From NCBI RefSeq assembly GCF_003207825.1, contig NZ_NKTY01000027.1, positions 1 to 42,280 of the forward strand: 42,280 nt of DNA, read 5' to 3'. The position numbers were made by a program, and so were the translations under genes. Shown here piece by piece: positions 8,510 through 16,393 of the stretch. The notes under the pieces are model-generated. The model ran no database searches. It worked only from the letters and a program-made list of their open reading frames with translations, and was not told the origin of the DNA. This stretch comes from Komagataeibacter saccharivorans (lineage in GTDB: Bacteria > Pseudomonadota > Alphaproteobacteria > Acetobacterales > Acetobacteraceae). Numbering within the stretch: position 1 is the first letter of the stretch; each line of letters opens with the position of its first letter.

Positions 8510-10201
8510 ATGACGGGAACATGGCGGGCCATCGGTCCTGCGATGGTCCTCGGCTTCGGGGTGGTGCTGGCGACCGCGCCCGCATGGGCGGGGGATGAGG
8601 GCACGCGCGGCAGTCCGCATCGTGGCGGCACCCTGCGGCTGACGGCCGTTTCTTCTGCCGGAACGCTGGACCCGCAGATCAATTATTCCAGTCAGTACAT
8701 GCAGGTGATGAGCGTCGTCTATGACGGTCTGCTGACTTATCCCAAGGTGGAAGGCCCGGCTGGTGGCCAGGCGGTGGCCGACCTTGCGCAATCCCTGCCC
8801 GAGCGGCTGGATGGCGGGCGCACATGGGTGTTCACCCTGCGCGATGGCATCCGGTTTTCCGATGGAACCCCGCTTGCGGTGGACGATGTCGCGGCGTCCC
8901 TGCGGCGCATCTTCCGCGTGGGTTCGCCCACGGCGGGATCATATTACGGTGGTATCGTAGGCGCGGATGCCTGCCTGCGTGATCCCGCTCACTGCACGCT
9001 TGCCGGCGGTGTCGTGACGGATGCCGCAACACGGCGCATTACCATTCACCTGACCGCGCCCGATTCCGAATTCCCGCAGAAGATGGCGTTCGGTCACGCG
9101 GTGATCCTGCCCGCCAGCATGCCCCCCCACGATATGGGCAATACCGCGCCGCCGGGCACGGGGCCGTACCGGATCGTCTTCTCCAGCCCCGACCGGGGCA
9201 TGCGGCTGGAACGTAACCCCTTCTTCCATGAATGGAGCGAGACAGCCCAGCCCGATGGTTACGTGGATGCCATAGCATATGATTACGGCCTGTCGGATGA
9301 GGACGCGCTGACCGCCGTCGAGCGGGGGCAGTATGACTGGATGGCGGGTCTCAAGCCGCTGGACCGGCTGGGGGAAATGGGTAGCCGCCATATCGCGCAG
9401 GTCCATGTCTATCCGCTATACGGGCTGGTGTTCCTGCCGATGAACGTCAATATCGCGCCTTTTGACAGCATCAAGGCGCGGCAGGCGGTCAATTACGCGC
9501 TGGACCGGCGGGCAATGATGATCCTGTATGGCGGTTCGGGCATCGCGGCCCCGCTATGCCGCATGGTGCCACCCGGCCTGTTGCCCGGTGATGGCATGTG
9601 CGCGTGGACACGCGGCGCGGACCCCGATCATCCCGCCAGCCAGTGGATGGGACCGGATGTGGAACGCGCCCGCCAGCTTGTGCGCGAAAGCGGGACGCAG
9701 GGGCAGGATGTCACCCTGATCGTTCCCGCCACGGCGATGTATATCAGCATGGGCACCTACCTGCGCGACATGCTGCAGGCCATCGGCTACCACGCGCGGC
9801 TGCACCCGCTTTCAGCAGCCATGGAATCGGCATATGTGCAGAATACCAGCAACCATGTGCAGATCAGCCTCATGGGGTGGTATGCCGATTATGCCTCTCC
9901 CTCCAATTTTCTGGACACGTTATTTGGCTGCGAGAATTTCCATGCGGGTTCGGACAGCTCCATCAACATGTCCGGCCTGTGTGATTCCGGGGTGCAGACG
10001 GTGCTGGAACGTATTCGCACCACCCCCGATCAGGCCACGACACAGCAGTTGTGGCAGGAAGTCGATGACCGGATCACCCGGCTTGCGCCCGCCGCACCTA
10101 TGATCAGCATAAGTTATGTGGATCTCGTATCACCCCGGCTGGGCAATTATTTCTCGACCAGCCTGTATCACATGGCGTTTTCGCGCGTGTGGGTACAGTA
10201 A
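8510..10201 (+). CDS. ABC transporter solute-binding protein, family 5 (peptide/oligopeptide type)
   Basis: A 563-residue periplasmic binding protein of the DppA/OppA (SBP_bac_5) type. A Sec signal peptide ends near TAPAWA (about residue 27). The family landmarks are GGTLRL, the LDPQ segment, the W.F.LRDGIRFSDGTPL stretch near residue 115, and GTGPYRI further on. It would bind peptides, nickel complexes or similar ligands for an inner-membrane ABC importer. No permease or ATPase gene is adjacent, so the partner must be elsewhere in the genome. It lies 23 bases after the SCO-like gene and could share its transcript. The ligand cannot be predicted. Confidence 0.88.
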   Translation: MTGTWRAIGPAMVLGFGVVLATAPAWAGDEGTRGSPHRGGTLRLTAVSSAGTLDPQINYSSQYMQVMSVVYDGLLTYPKVEGPAGGQAVADLAQSLPERLDGGRTWVFTLRDGIRFSDGTPLAVDDVAASLRRIFRVGSPTAGSYYGGIVGADACLRDPAHCTLAGGVVTDAATRRITIHLTAPDSEFPQKMAFGHAVILPASMPPHDMGNTAPPGTGPYRIVFSSPDRGMRLERNPFFHEWSETAQPDGYVDAIAYDYGLSDEDALTAVERGQYDWMAGLKPLDRLGEMGSRHIAQVHVYPLYGLVFLPMNVNIAPFDSIKARQAVNYALDRRAMMILYGGSGIAAPLCRMVPPGLLPGDGMCAWTRGADPDHPASQWMGPDVERARQLVRESGTQGQDVTLIVPATAMYISMGTYLRDMLQAIGYHARLHPLSAAMESAYVQNTSNHVQISLMGWYADYASPSNFLDTLFGCENFHAGSDSSINMSGLCDSGVQTVLERIRTTPDQATTQQLWQEVDDRITRLAPAAPMISISYVDLVSPRLGNYFSTSLYHMAFSRVWVQ

Positions 10202-10221
10202 AGACCGGCATGTGCCGAAAA

Positions 10222-10250
10222 TAAAAAACCCTGCCGGCGGACCGGCAGGG
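10222..10250 (-). terminator. Rho-independent terminator, leftward
   Basis: A 9-bp perfect stem (10229-10237 with 10242-10250, CCCTGCCGG/CCGGCAGGG) with a 4-base loop is followed on the minus strand by a T-tract (A-run 10223-10228 on the + strand). It ends the DUF2501 gene and lies just after the stop of the + strand binding-protein gene, so it may serve both directions. Confidence 0.82.
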
Positions 10251-10277
10251 CTTGCATTACACTGATACGCGAACGGA

Positions 10278-10724
10278 TCAGAGCATGGACTTGGCGCGGG
10301 CTTCCACCTTCGCGCAGGCCTGCTGGCGGATCGTGGTCGATGCGTCCTCAAGCGAGATCGGCTCCGCGCCGCCAACCTTCAGCAGGCCCGTGGACCCATC
10401 GGCATAGGACATGTTGCCCTTGCTGTTGGACGGCACGTCGTTCGTCTTTTTGTTGAGTGCCGCCAGCACCGGCCATGCTTCGGCCGAGCTGAGATAGTTG
10501 GACTGGATGCAGTAGTTCAGGATACCGCCAAGGTCCGCGGGCTTGGCCGAAGCCACTGCCGAGAACACGGTATCGGCCGACAGGGAGCCGGGCTTGATCT
10601 GTTCGACCTGATTGGCGACACCGGCGCCGGTCGGGGGGGAAGTTTCGGCGTTGGCCGCAAGCGGCGCTGCCGCCAGAAGGGTGGCGAAGGCGCCAGCGGA
10701 CAGGAAGCGGCTGAATGACGTCAT
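10278..10724 (-). CDS. DUF2501 family secreted protein (YjjA-like)
   Basis: A 148-residue protein with a Sec signal peptide cleaved after about ANA (residue 27). The mature part resembles E. coli YjjA (DUF2501): an NYCIQSNYL segment, a later YADGSTGLLK-VGG segment, and a C-terminal ACAKVEARAKSML. Two conserved cysteines could form a disulfide. No biochemical function is known for the family; periplasmic location is expected. The ATG at 10724 was chosen over the one at 10730 because AGGGAG then sits at a normal spacing of seven bases. Its own terminator follows. Confidence 0.83.
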   Translation of the reverse strand: MTSFSRFLSAGAFATLLAAAPLAANAETSPPTGAGVANQVEQIKPGSLSADTVFSAVASAKPADLGGILNYCIQSNYLSSAEAWPVLAALNKKTNDVPSNSKGNMSYADGSTGLLKVGGAEPISLEDASTTIRQQACAKVEARAKSML

Positions 10725-11109
10725 GTTCATTCTCCCTAACATTGGGTTTCGTGGCGGAAGGGCGCGCCATTCCGCCATCGGTGAAGCGATATGTCCGGCA
10801 TACCACGATGCGCCCGTCCCGGCCCCGTGTGGCTGTTATGACAGACATTCGGCTATTCGATATATCCAGCCCCGTACCACCCCGCGCCGGGGGATCATAA
10901 ACCCCTGTTGCCAGCGGGTAAGTGGCGGCTTTTCCCCATATGGGCAGCAGGCCGGCGCGGGCGGCATGTCCCGTCAACAAGTCGTGATGGACAGATGCGC
11001 GCACGACCGGCAGGCGCAAACCGTCACGGCGGCGAATGGGATTGAGTCCGTCCGGACTTCGTGGGAATGCTGGTATGACTCACGGCCTCACCCACTGCAC
11101 GGGATCAAC
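10725..11109. other. Intergenic region, 385 bases, no gene recognised
   Basis: This is the divergent region between the DUF2501 gene (leftward) and the SbmA-type transporter (rightward). The frame of the transporter stays open through it, but the translation there has no family resemblance and no good ribosome binding site. It must hold promoters for both genes; I could not assign -35/-10 boxes with confidence. Confidence 0.5.
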
Positions 11110-12882
11110 ATGCAGCATCTGCGCCTTCTCCTGAAAGACGTCTGGTATCTTACCCGTCCCTATTTCGTGTCCGAAGACCGGAAATGGGCCTGGGGCCTGC
11201 TGGCGGCGGTACTGACCCTTACCTTTTCCATGGTGGGACTGGACGTGCTCCAGTCCTTTTCGCGCAATGTCTATTATACGGCCCTGCAGCAGCACGATGC
11301 GAAAACCTTCCTGCGTGGACTGTTCTGGTATGTCCATAACGAGGAAGGCTTCGTTCTGGGCTTTTTCATCATTACCATTCCGTTGATCCTGTGCAGTATT
11401 TACACCACCTACCTTCAGCAGATGCTGGGCCTGCGCTGGCGGCGGTGGCTGACCATGCGCATGACGCGGCAGTGGATGGAAAACCAGACCTATTTCCGCA
11501 TCGCCATCACCACATCCGGCCTTGAAGCCGGGGCCGACAACCCCGACCAGCGCATACAGGAAGACCTGAACAGCTTTGTCACCGATACGCTTACGCAGTT
11601 CATCAGCCTGCTGTCCAATATCGTCACGCTGTTCAGTTACGTGGGGCTGCTGTGGGCGCTGTCGGGTCCGCTGGAACTGTGGGGCATGTCCATACCGGGA
11701 TATTTCTTCTGGGCGGCGCTGATCTATTCGGTGGTGGCGACGTGGGTTACCCATCTGGCCGGGCACAGGCTGGCGGGGCTGCAGTTCTTCCAGCAGCGCG
11801 CGGAAGCCGATTTCCGCTACAGCCTCGTTCATGTTCGCAACAATACCGAAGGGATCGCCCTGTATCGGGGCGAGGCCGAGGAACAGGCCGGGCTGGATCG
11901 CTCCTTTTCATCGGTTTACACGAATTTCCTTTCCATCATGCGCCGGACCAAGTGGCTTGGCCTGCTGACGACGGGGCTGGATGTCGTATCGGGCAACTTT
12001 GCCCTGCTGATCGGTTCCATCCGCTATTTCGCGGGGAAGATGAGCTTCGGCACGCTCATGCAGCTTGTCATGGCGTTTTCACGCGTGCAGGGCGCGCTGG
12101 GCTGGCTGGCCAATTCCTATGCCGCCCTGACGACATGGCATGCGGAGGTCGCCCGTCTGGCCACGTTCCAGCGTGTCATGGACCGGGCGCAGGCCATGCG
12201 CAATGACGTGCGCGTGCATCCGGCCCCCGCCGGTGGCGATATGGCGGTTAGCGGACTGGACGTGTTCCGCCCCGATGGCGTGGCGTTGCTGCGGGATGTG
12301 CACTTTACGCTGGCCCATGGCCAGATGACGGTGGTGACCGGCCCGTCAGGCACCGGCAAATCGACGCTGTTCCGCGTGCTGGCGGGGATCTGGCCTTTCG
12401 CCCGTGGTGATGTCACGCGGCCCGACACGCCCATGATGTTCGTGCCGCAGCGGCCTTACGTGCCAACCGGCACGCTGCACCGCGCCGTGACATACCCCGC
12501 CGGGGTGGAAAACCATCCCGTGGCCGATGTGATCGAGGCCCTGCAACTGGTCGGTCTGGGCGCGCTGGTCCCCCGCATGGAAATGGAGGAGGCCTGGGGC
12601 CAGACCCTGTCCCCCGGTGAACTCCAGCGCCTTGCCTTCGCGCGGATCCTGCTGGCGCGACCGGGCTGGGTGTTCCTTGATGAATCGACTTCCAACCTCG
12701 ATAGCGTGGCGGAAGGCGAACTTTATGGCCTGCTGCGACAGGTCTGCCCCGACATGACGGTCATTTCCATCACGCACCGGCAGTCGGTGGTGGACATGCA
12801 TGTCCATACCATCGACCTGTCGCCCTTCGCGGTTCAGCCGCCGGCGGAAGGGATCAGCGCGGATGCATCGCCGCAACCATGA
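11110..12882 (+). CDS. SbmA/BacA-type ABC transporter with fused ATPase
   Basis: A 590-residue half-transporter with an N-terminal membrane domain of the SbmA/BacA fold (five or more helices between about residues 25 and 330) fused to a nucleotide-binding domain. The ATPase shows Walker A GPSGTGKST near residue 411, signature LSPGE near 500 and Walker B VFLDES near 521, all intact. Relatives take up antimicrobial peptides, vitamin B12 or very long chain acyl substrates (ABCD family, YddA, BclA, Rv1819c); the substrate here is unknown. The start at ATG 11110 has GGGA five bases upstream. Its last 29 bases overlap the znuA-like gene on the other strand. Confidence 0.9.
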   Translation: MQHLRLLLKDVWYLTRPYFVSEDRKWAWGLLAAVLTLTFSMVGLDVLQSFSRNVYYTALQQHDAKTFLRGLFWYVHNEEGFVLGFFIITIPLILCSIYTTYLQQMLGLRWRRWLTMRMTRQWMENQTYFRIAITTSGLEAGADNPDQRIQEDLNSFVTDTLTQFISLLSNIVTLFSYVGLLWALSGPLELWGMSIPGYFFWAALIYSVVATWVTHLAGHRLAGLQFFQQRAEADFRYSLVHVRNNTEGIALYRGEAEEQAGLDRSFSSVYTNFLSIMRRTKWLGLLTTGLDVVSGNFALLIGSIRYFAGKMSFGTLMQLVMAFSRVQGALGWLANSYAALTTWHAEVARLATFQRVMDRAQAMRNDVRVHPAPAGGDMAVSGLDVFRPDGVALLRDVHFTLAHGQMTVVTGPSGTGKSTLFRVLAGIWPFARGDVTRPDTPMMFVPQRPYVPTGTLHRAVTYPAGVENHPVADVIEALQLVGLGALVPRMEMEEAWGQTLSPGELQRLAFARILLARPGWVFLDESTSNLDSVAEGELYGLLRQVCPDMTVISITHRQSVVDMHVHTIDLSPFAVQPPAEGISADASPQP

Positions 12883-13750
12883 GATCGGTATTGTGGCGCA
12901 TCATGGTGATGTAGTCAGGTGCCGGGCCACCGGGCGGGGACAGGGCTTCCGCATACAGTTCGCCGCCCGGCTGCGCGCCGGTTGCCCGCGCCACCTGCTG
13001 CACAAGGCGGGGGTCGGTGGCGTTTTCCATGAAATAGGTGGTGATACCTGTCTGGTGGATCTGGCGGATCAGTGTGGCGACATCCCCGGCGGAGGCTTCG
13101 GTCTCGGTCGAGAGGCCCTGCGGGGCCATGAATGTGACGCCATAGGCGCGCCCGTAATAGCCAAAGGCGTCATGGCTGGTCAGGACACGCCGGCGGTCCG
13201 CGGGTATGGCGGATATCCGGCTGCGGATATCCTGATCCAGCGCCTGTAACTGCGTGACATAGGCGCTGGCCGATGCGCGGAAACTGTCCGCATCCTCCGG
13301 GTCCGCCGCGATGAGGGCGTCACGGATGGTGTTGGTCCAGATCACCACGTTGGGCACGCTGTTCCATACATGCGGATCGGTTTCGGCCTGCTGTGCGCCG
13401 GGGGGCGTATAGGCCTGTATGGCACTGGATACGATGACGGGCTGGCCATGATAACTGGCCGCATGCGCCAGTCGTCCGAACCAGCTTTCCAGTCCTTCGC
13501 CGCTCATGAACACGATATCGGCCTGTCGCAACTGCCGTGCATCATCGGGGGAAGGTTCGAATTCGTGGGGGTCGCCATCGGGCGGCACCAGCGACGTGAC
13601 GGTGACATGCGTGCCACCGACATGGGCGACCACATCGGCCAGCACCGTAAAGCTGGCGACGGCGCGCAGGGTACGCGCCTGCGCATGAACGGGGGCGACG
13701 GATAGCAGCCCGCAAAGGCCAAGCAGGGAAAACAGGCGATGCACGATCAT
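12854..13750 (-). CDS. znuA: Zinc ABC transporter, periplasmic binding protein
   Basis: A 298-residue cluster-A metal-binding protein with a signal peptide ending near VHA (residue 23). Three metal-ligand histidines are visible: His 62 in GDPHEFEP, His 127 in TDPHVWN and His 193 in SHDAFGYYGRAYG. The fourth ligand position (usually Asp in LYADSLG-like motifs) is Glu in LYAEALS. It lacks the His-rich loop of many ZnuA proteins, so manganese cannot be excluded from the protein alone. The Zur box ahead of the operon argues for zinc. It is the last gene of the operon, and its ATG overlaps the permease stop by four bases (ATGA). Confidence 0.88.
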   Translation of the reverse strand: MIVHRLFSLLGLCGLLSVAPVHAQARTLRAVASFTVLADVVAHVGGTHVTVTSLVPPDGDPHEFEPSPDDARQLRQADIVFMSGEGLESWFGRLAHAASYHGQPVIVSSAIQAYTPPGAQQAETDPHVWNSVPNVVIWTNTIRDALIAADPEDADSFRASASAYVTQLQALDQDIRSRISAIPADRRRVLTSHDAFGYYGRAYGVTFMAPQGLSTETEASAGDVATLIRQIHQTGITTYFMENATDPRLVQQVARATGAQPGGELYAEALSPPGGPAPDYITMMRHNTDLMVAAMHPR

Positions 13751-14619
13751 GAACCTTGCCAGGAGGATGCGCCCCGCCCGGCCCGTAGTCCGGTGGGGGA
13801 TGCAAGAAGGGAGACGACATACAGGATGCTGCATGTCAGGATGATGGATGGCCCCGCCGCCAGGCTGAAATGGTAGGATACCAGCAGCCCGGTCAGCCCC
13901 GCCGCCATGCCCACGCCCGCCGATAGCGCCATCATGGGCAGAAGGCGGCGCGTCCACAGCCGCGCGGTCGCTGCGGGCACCATCATCATGCCTACGGACA
14001 TGAGGGTGCCCAGCGCCTCGAACCCCGCCACGAGGTTGATGACGACCAGAAACAGGAACACCATGTGGTAGACGCCACCCCGGCTTCCGGTCATGCGCAT
14101 GAAACCGGGATCGACGCATTCCATGACCAGTGGACGCCAGATGATGGAAAGCAGGCACAGGCTGAGTGTCGTGATGCCGCCCATCAGGTACAGCGCCGGT
14201 CCATCAATGGCCAGTATGGTCCCGAACAGGACATGCAGCAGGTCGATATTCGACCCCCGCGCCGATACGATCAGCACGCCGAGCGCAAGCGAAGTCAGGT
14301 AGAAACTGGCGAAGCTGGCATCTTCCGCCAGATGGGTGCGGCGGCTGACCAGTCCCGCCAGCAGGGCGACCCCCAGCCCCGCCACGATGCCGCCCAGCCC
14401 CATCGCCGTCAGCGACAGCCCGCCCGCGAGCAGGAAGCCCACGGCGGCGCCGGGCAGGATGGCATGGCTCATCGCGTCGCCAATCAGGCTCATGCGCCGT
14501 AGCTGCAGCATGACCCCGACCGGCCCGGCCCCCATGCCAAGGGTGATGGAAGCGACCAGCGCGCGGCGCATGAAACCAAAACTGGCGAAGGGGTCCCACA
14601 GGGCGGAAAGCAGGCTCAT
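13747..14619 (-). CDS. znuB: Zinc ABC transporter permease, ABC-3 family
   Basis: A 290-residue inner-membrane permease with about eight hydrophobic helices. The family stretch LQLRRMSLIGDAMSHAILPG (residues about 39-58), the coupling region of ABC-3 metal permeases, is well preserved, as is the GTLMSVGMMMVPAATARLW segment near 220. It forms the channel for the metal delivered by the binding protein. It overlaps both operon neighbours by four bases (ATGA), which indicates translational coupling and fixed stoichiometry. Confidence 0.92.
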   Translation of the reverse strand: MSLLSALWDPFASFGFMRRALVASITLGMGAGPVGVMLQLRRMSLIGDAMSHAILPGAAVGFLLAGGLSLTAMGLGGIVAGLGVALLAGLVSRRTHLAEDASFASFYLTSLALGVLIVSARGSNIDLLHVLFGTILAIDGPALYLMGGITTLSLCLLSIIWRPLVMECVDPGFMRMTGSRGGVYHMVFLFLVVINLVAGFEALGTLMSVGMMMVPAATARLWTRRLLPMMALSAGVGMAAGLTGLLVSYHFSLAAGPSIILTCSILYVVSLLASPTGLRAGRGASSWQGS

Positions 14620-15344
14620 GGCGGTGCATTTCCCCAGTCGCCCGGCGTGCTGTCATAAGCGCGCTGCAGGGTGCCGGGGGTAAGGATGCGCGCCGTCTCC
14701 CCCCATATGGCCTGCCCGGACGAGAGCAGGACGACATGGGGAAAGCAGGTGCGGATCTGGTGAATGTCATGCAGCACGGCGATGATGGTGCGGCCCTGCC
14801 GGTGCCATTCGCCCACCAGTTCCAGCAGGTCCTGCATGGTGGGGGCGTCAAGTGCCGTAAAGGGTTCATCAAGCATGATGACACGGGCATCGGACATGAG
14901 CAGCCGGGCAAACATCAGCCGCTGGAACTGCCCGGCGGACAGCGCGTCGATCATGCGGCCCGCCTGCTGGTCCAGATTGACGCGGCGCAGCGCGTTGGCC
15001 GCGCGCTGGCGTATCTGTCTGTCCGCCGCGCCAAAGGCCCCGGTCTGGTGCCACGCGCCCCCCAGAACCATGTCGGTTACGCTGATGGGAAAGCCACGGT
15101 CGATAATGCGGGCCTGCGGCAGGTAGCCGAAATCGCGCTGATGCAGGCCGTCGCGCGTGATCGTGCCGCATGAAAGCGGCACTTCGCCCAGTATGGCGCG
15201 CAGCAGGGTGGACTTGCCCGCGCCATTGGCCCCCGCGATGGCCGTCATGCTGCCGGGGGTGAAACAGCCGGTCACATGCTGCCAGACCGGCGTGCCATTC
15301 ATTACCACACCGGCATCATCCAGCCGGATTGTCCCATCGGTCAT
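14616..15344 (-). CDS. znuC: Zinc ABC transporter ATP-binding protein
   Basis: A 242-residue ATPase powering the metal importer. Walker A GANGAGKST is at residues 38-46, the signature LSAGQ at 135-139 and Walker B VIMLDEP at 155-161, followed by the switch histidine in VLHDIHQ. The ATG at 15344 was chosen because it overlaps the stop of the preceding small gene by four bases and gives the normal family length; the frame is open far upstream but without ATPase similarity. It lacks the C-terminal extension of some enterobacterial ZnuC proteins. Confidence 0.92.
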   Translation of the reverse strand: MTDGTIRLDDAGVVMNGTPVWQHVTGCFTPGSMTAIAGANGAGKSTLLRAILGEVPLSCGTITRDGLHQRDFGYLPQARIIDRGFPISVTDMVLGGAWHQTGAFGAADRQIRQRAANALRRVNLDQQAGRMIDALSAGQFQRLMFARLLMSDARVIMLDEPFTALDAPTMQDLLELVGEWHRQGRTIIAVLHDIHQIRTCFPHVVLLSSGQAIWGETARILTPGTLQRAYDSTPGDWGNAPP

Positions 15345-15541
15345 GGCTGGGCCACGGCCCAGGCGATCAGCCCCCACAGAACCGCGCACGGCCCGGCCAT
15401 GCACACCAGCCGCTGCCACCACGCGCGGCCCATCCATGTAAGGGGAAGGGGGGCGGGTGCGGCATCGGGAACCATGCGCGGCATCGGGGTCTGCGTGCCC
15501 TGCACCGGTGATGGGGCGGGTGTATGTGTGGAAAGCGACAT
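15341..15541 (-). CDS. Small single-pass membrane protein, first gene of the Zur-regulated zinc operon
   Basis: I do not recognise a family. The 66-residue protein has a Pro/Thr-rich N-terminal half and one hydrophobic helix near the C-terminus (about residues 43-63, with tryptophans at both ends). AGGCG lies six bases before its ATG, and the gene begins 14 bases after the Zur box. Its stop overlaps the znuC-like start by four bases, like every other junction of the operon, which is strong evidence that it is a real translated gene. It may be an accessory subunit of the transporter or a leader gene that couples translation; this is inference. It contains no His/Cys cluster for metal binding. 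Confidence 0.75.
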   Translation of the reverse strand: MSLSTHTPAPSPVQGTQTPMPRMVPDAAPAPLPLTWMGRAWWQRLVCMAGPCAVLWGLIAWAVAQP

Positions 15542-15554
15542 GGTGCGCCTGAAC

Positions 15555-15567
15555 GTTATAATATAAC
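15555..15567. promoter_or_regulatory. Zur box (zinc-uptake repressor operator)
   Basis: A perfect 13-base palindrome, GTTATA-A-TATAAC. It equals the core of the known proteobacterial Zur consensus (GTTATANTATAAC) and is followed by CAT-like flanks as in the E. coli box. It lies 14 bases upstream of the zinc operon's first start codon, and about 90 bases upstream of the divergent LysE-type gene. Zur with zinc would repress the leftward operon; an effect on the rightward gene is possible. Confidence 0.85.
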
Positions 15568-15656
15568 ATATGCTCTACCGCAGGGACTTGCCCGCCGTCA
15601 AGGGAACGCGGCATTGTACGGGACATGACACATACGGACCGGACAGGGCGGAACAG

Positions 15657-16286
15657 GTGACTTTTCATACATGGCTGCTGTTTGCCGCTACCGCTTTCCT
15701 GCTTTCCGCCATGCCGGGACCGAACATGATGCATGTCATGTCGATCAGCGTGCGTTATGGCCTGCTGCGCAGTGTCGCGGTCATGGCGGGGTGCATGACG
15801 GCCATCGTGCTGGTGGTGACCGCATCGCTTGCGGGCATGGCGGGTGTGCTGGCGGCATCCCCCCGGCTGTTTGCCGTATTGCGGGTTATCGGGGCGGCCT
15901 ATCTGGTATTTCTGGGCGTGCGCGTCTGGATGGCGCGCGATTCGGTGGAGGAAGACGGCAGTGATACGCCGTCCGCGCCGGTCATCGGGGTACAACAGTT
16001 GTCGCGCGATGGTTTCCTGACCGGGATCAGCAATCCCAAGCTGCTGCTGTTCGCGGCGGCGTTCCTGCCGCAGTTCGTCAATCCGGCTGTGCCGCACATG
16101 CCGCAATATGTGCTGCTGATCGTGACCTTTGCGGTGGTGGAGGCGTTCTGGTACCTCGTCTACGCGGGCGGTGGGCGTATCCTGTCGTCATGGCTCAGGA
16201 CGCCTGTGGTACGGCGCGTTTTCGGCATTGTGACCGGAACCGTTTTCATGGGATTTGGCGCCATGCTGCTGCTGGCGCGGGTATAG
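15657..16286 (+). CDS. LysE/RhtB family amino-acid exporter
   Basis: A 209-residue inner-membrane protein with about six helices. It carries the family stretch AMPGPNMMHVMSISVRYG near residue 17 and the conserved GFLTGISNPKLLLFAAAFLPQF segment in two parts around residue 120. LysE/RhtB proteins export amino acids or related metabolites; the substrate here cannot be told. The GTG at 15657 is preferred (AGGG eight bases upstream, normal family length) over an in-frame ATG at 15570 that would add a hydrophilic tail and overlap the Zur box region. It is divergent from the zinc operon. Confidence 0.87.
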   Translation: MTFHTWLLFAATAFLLSAMPGPNMMHVMSISVRYGLLRSVAVMAGCMTAIVLVVTASLAGMAGVLAASPRLFAVLRVIGAAYLVFLGVRVWMARDSVEEDGSDTPSAPVIGVQQLSRDGFLTGISNPKLLLFAAAFLPQFVNPAVPHMPQYVLLIVTFAVVEAFWYLVYAGGGRILSSWLRTPVVRRVFGIVTGTVFMGFGAMLLLARV

Positions 16287-16393
16287 GAAGGGGGCGGGAA
16301 ATCGCGCGCACCCCCTTGTGATGCCGGGCAGGGGCGCGAAAGTGGTCGGGTGCGCCCATATTTCCTTCAACCACAAAGGGAAGGAACGCCACC

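Noticed and set aside
15345-16106. Long upstream extension of the znuC-like frame on the minus strand
   Set aside because: It runs antisense through the LysE-type gene and the Zur box, and the ATG at 15344 gives the normal family length with the operon's 4-base overlap.
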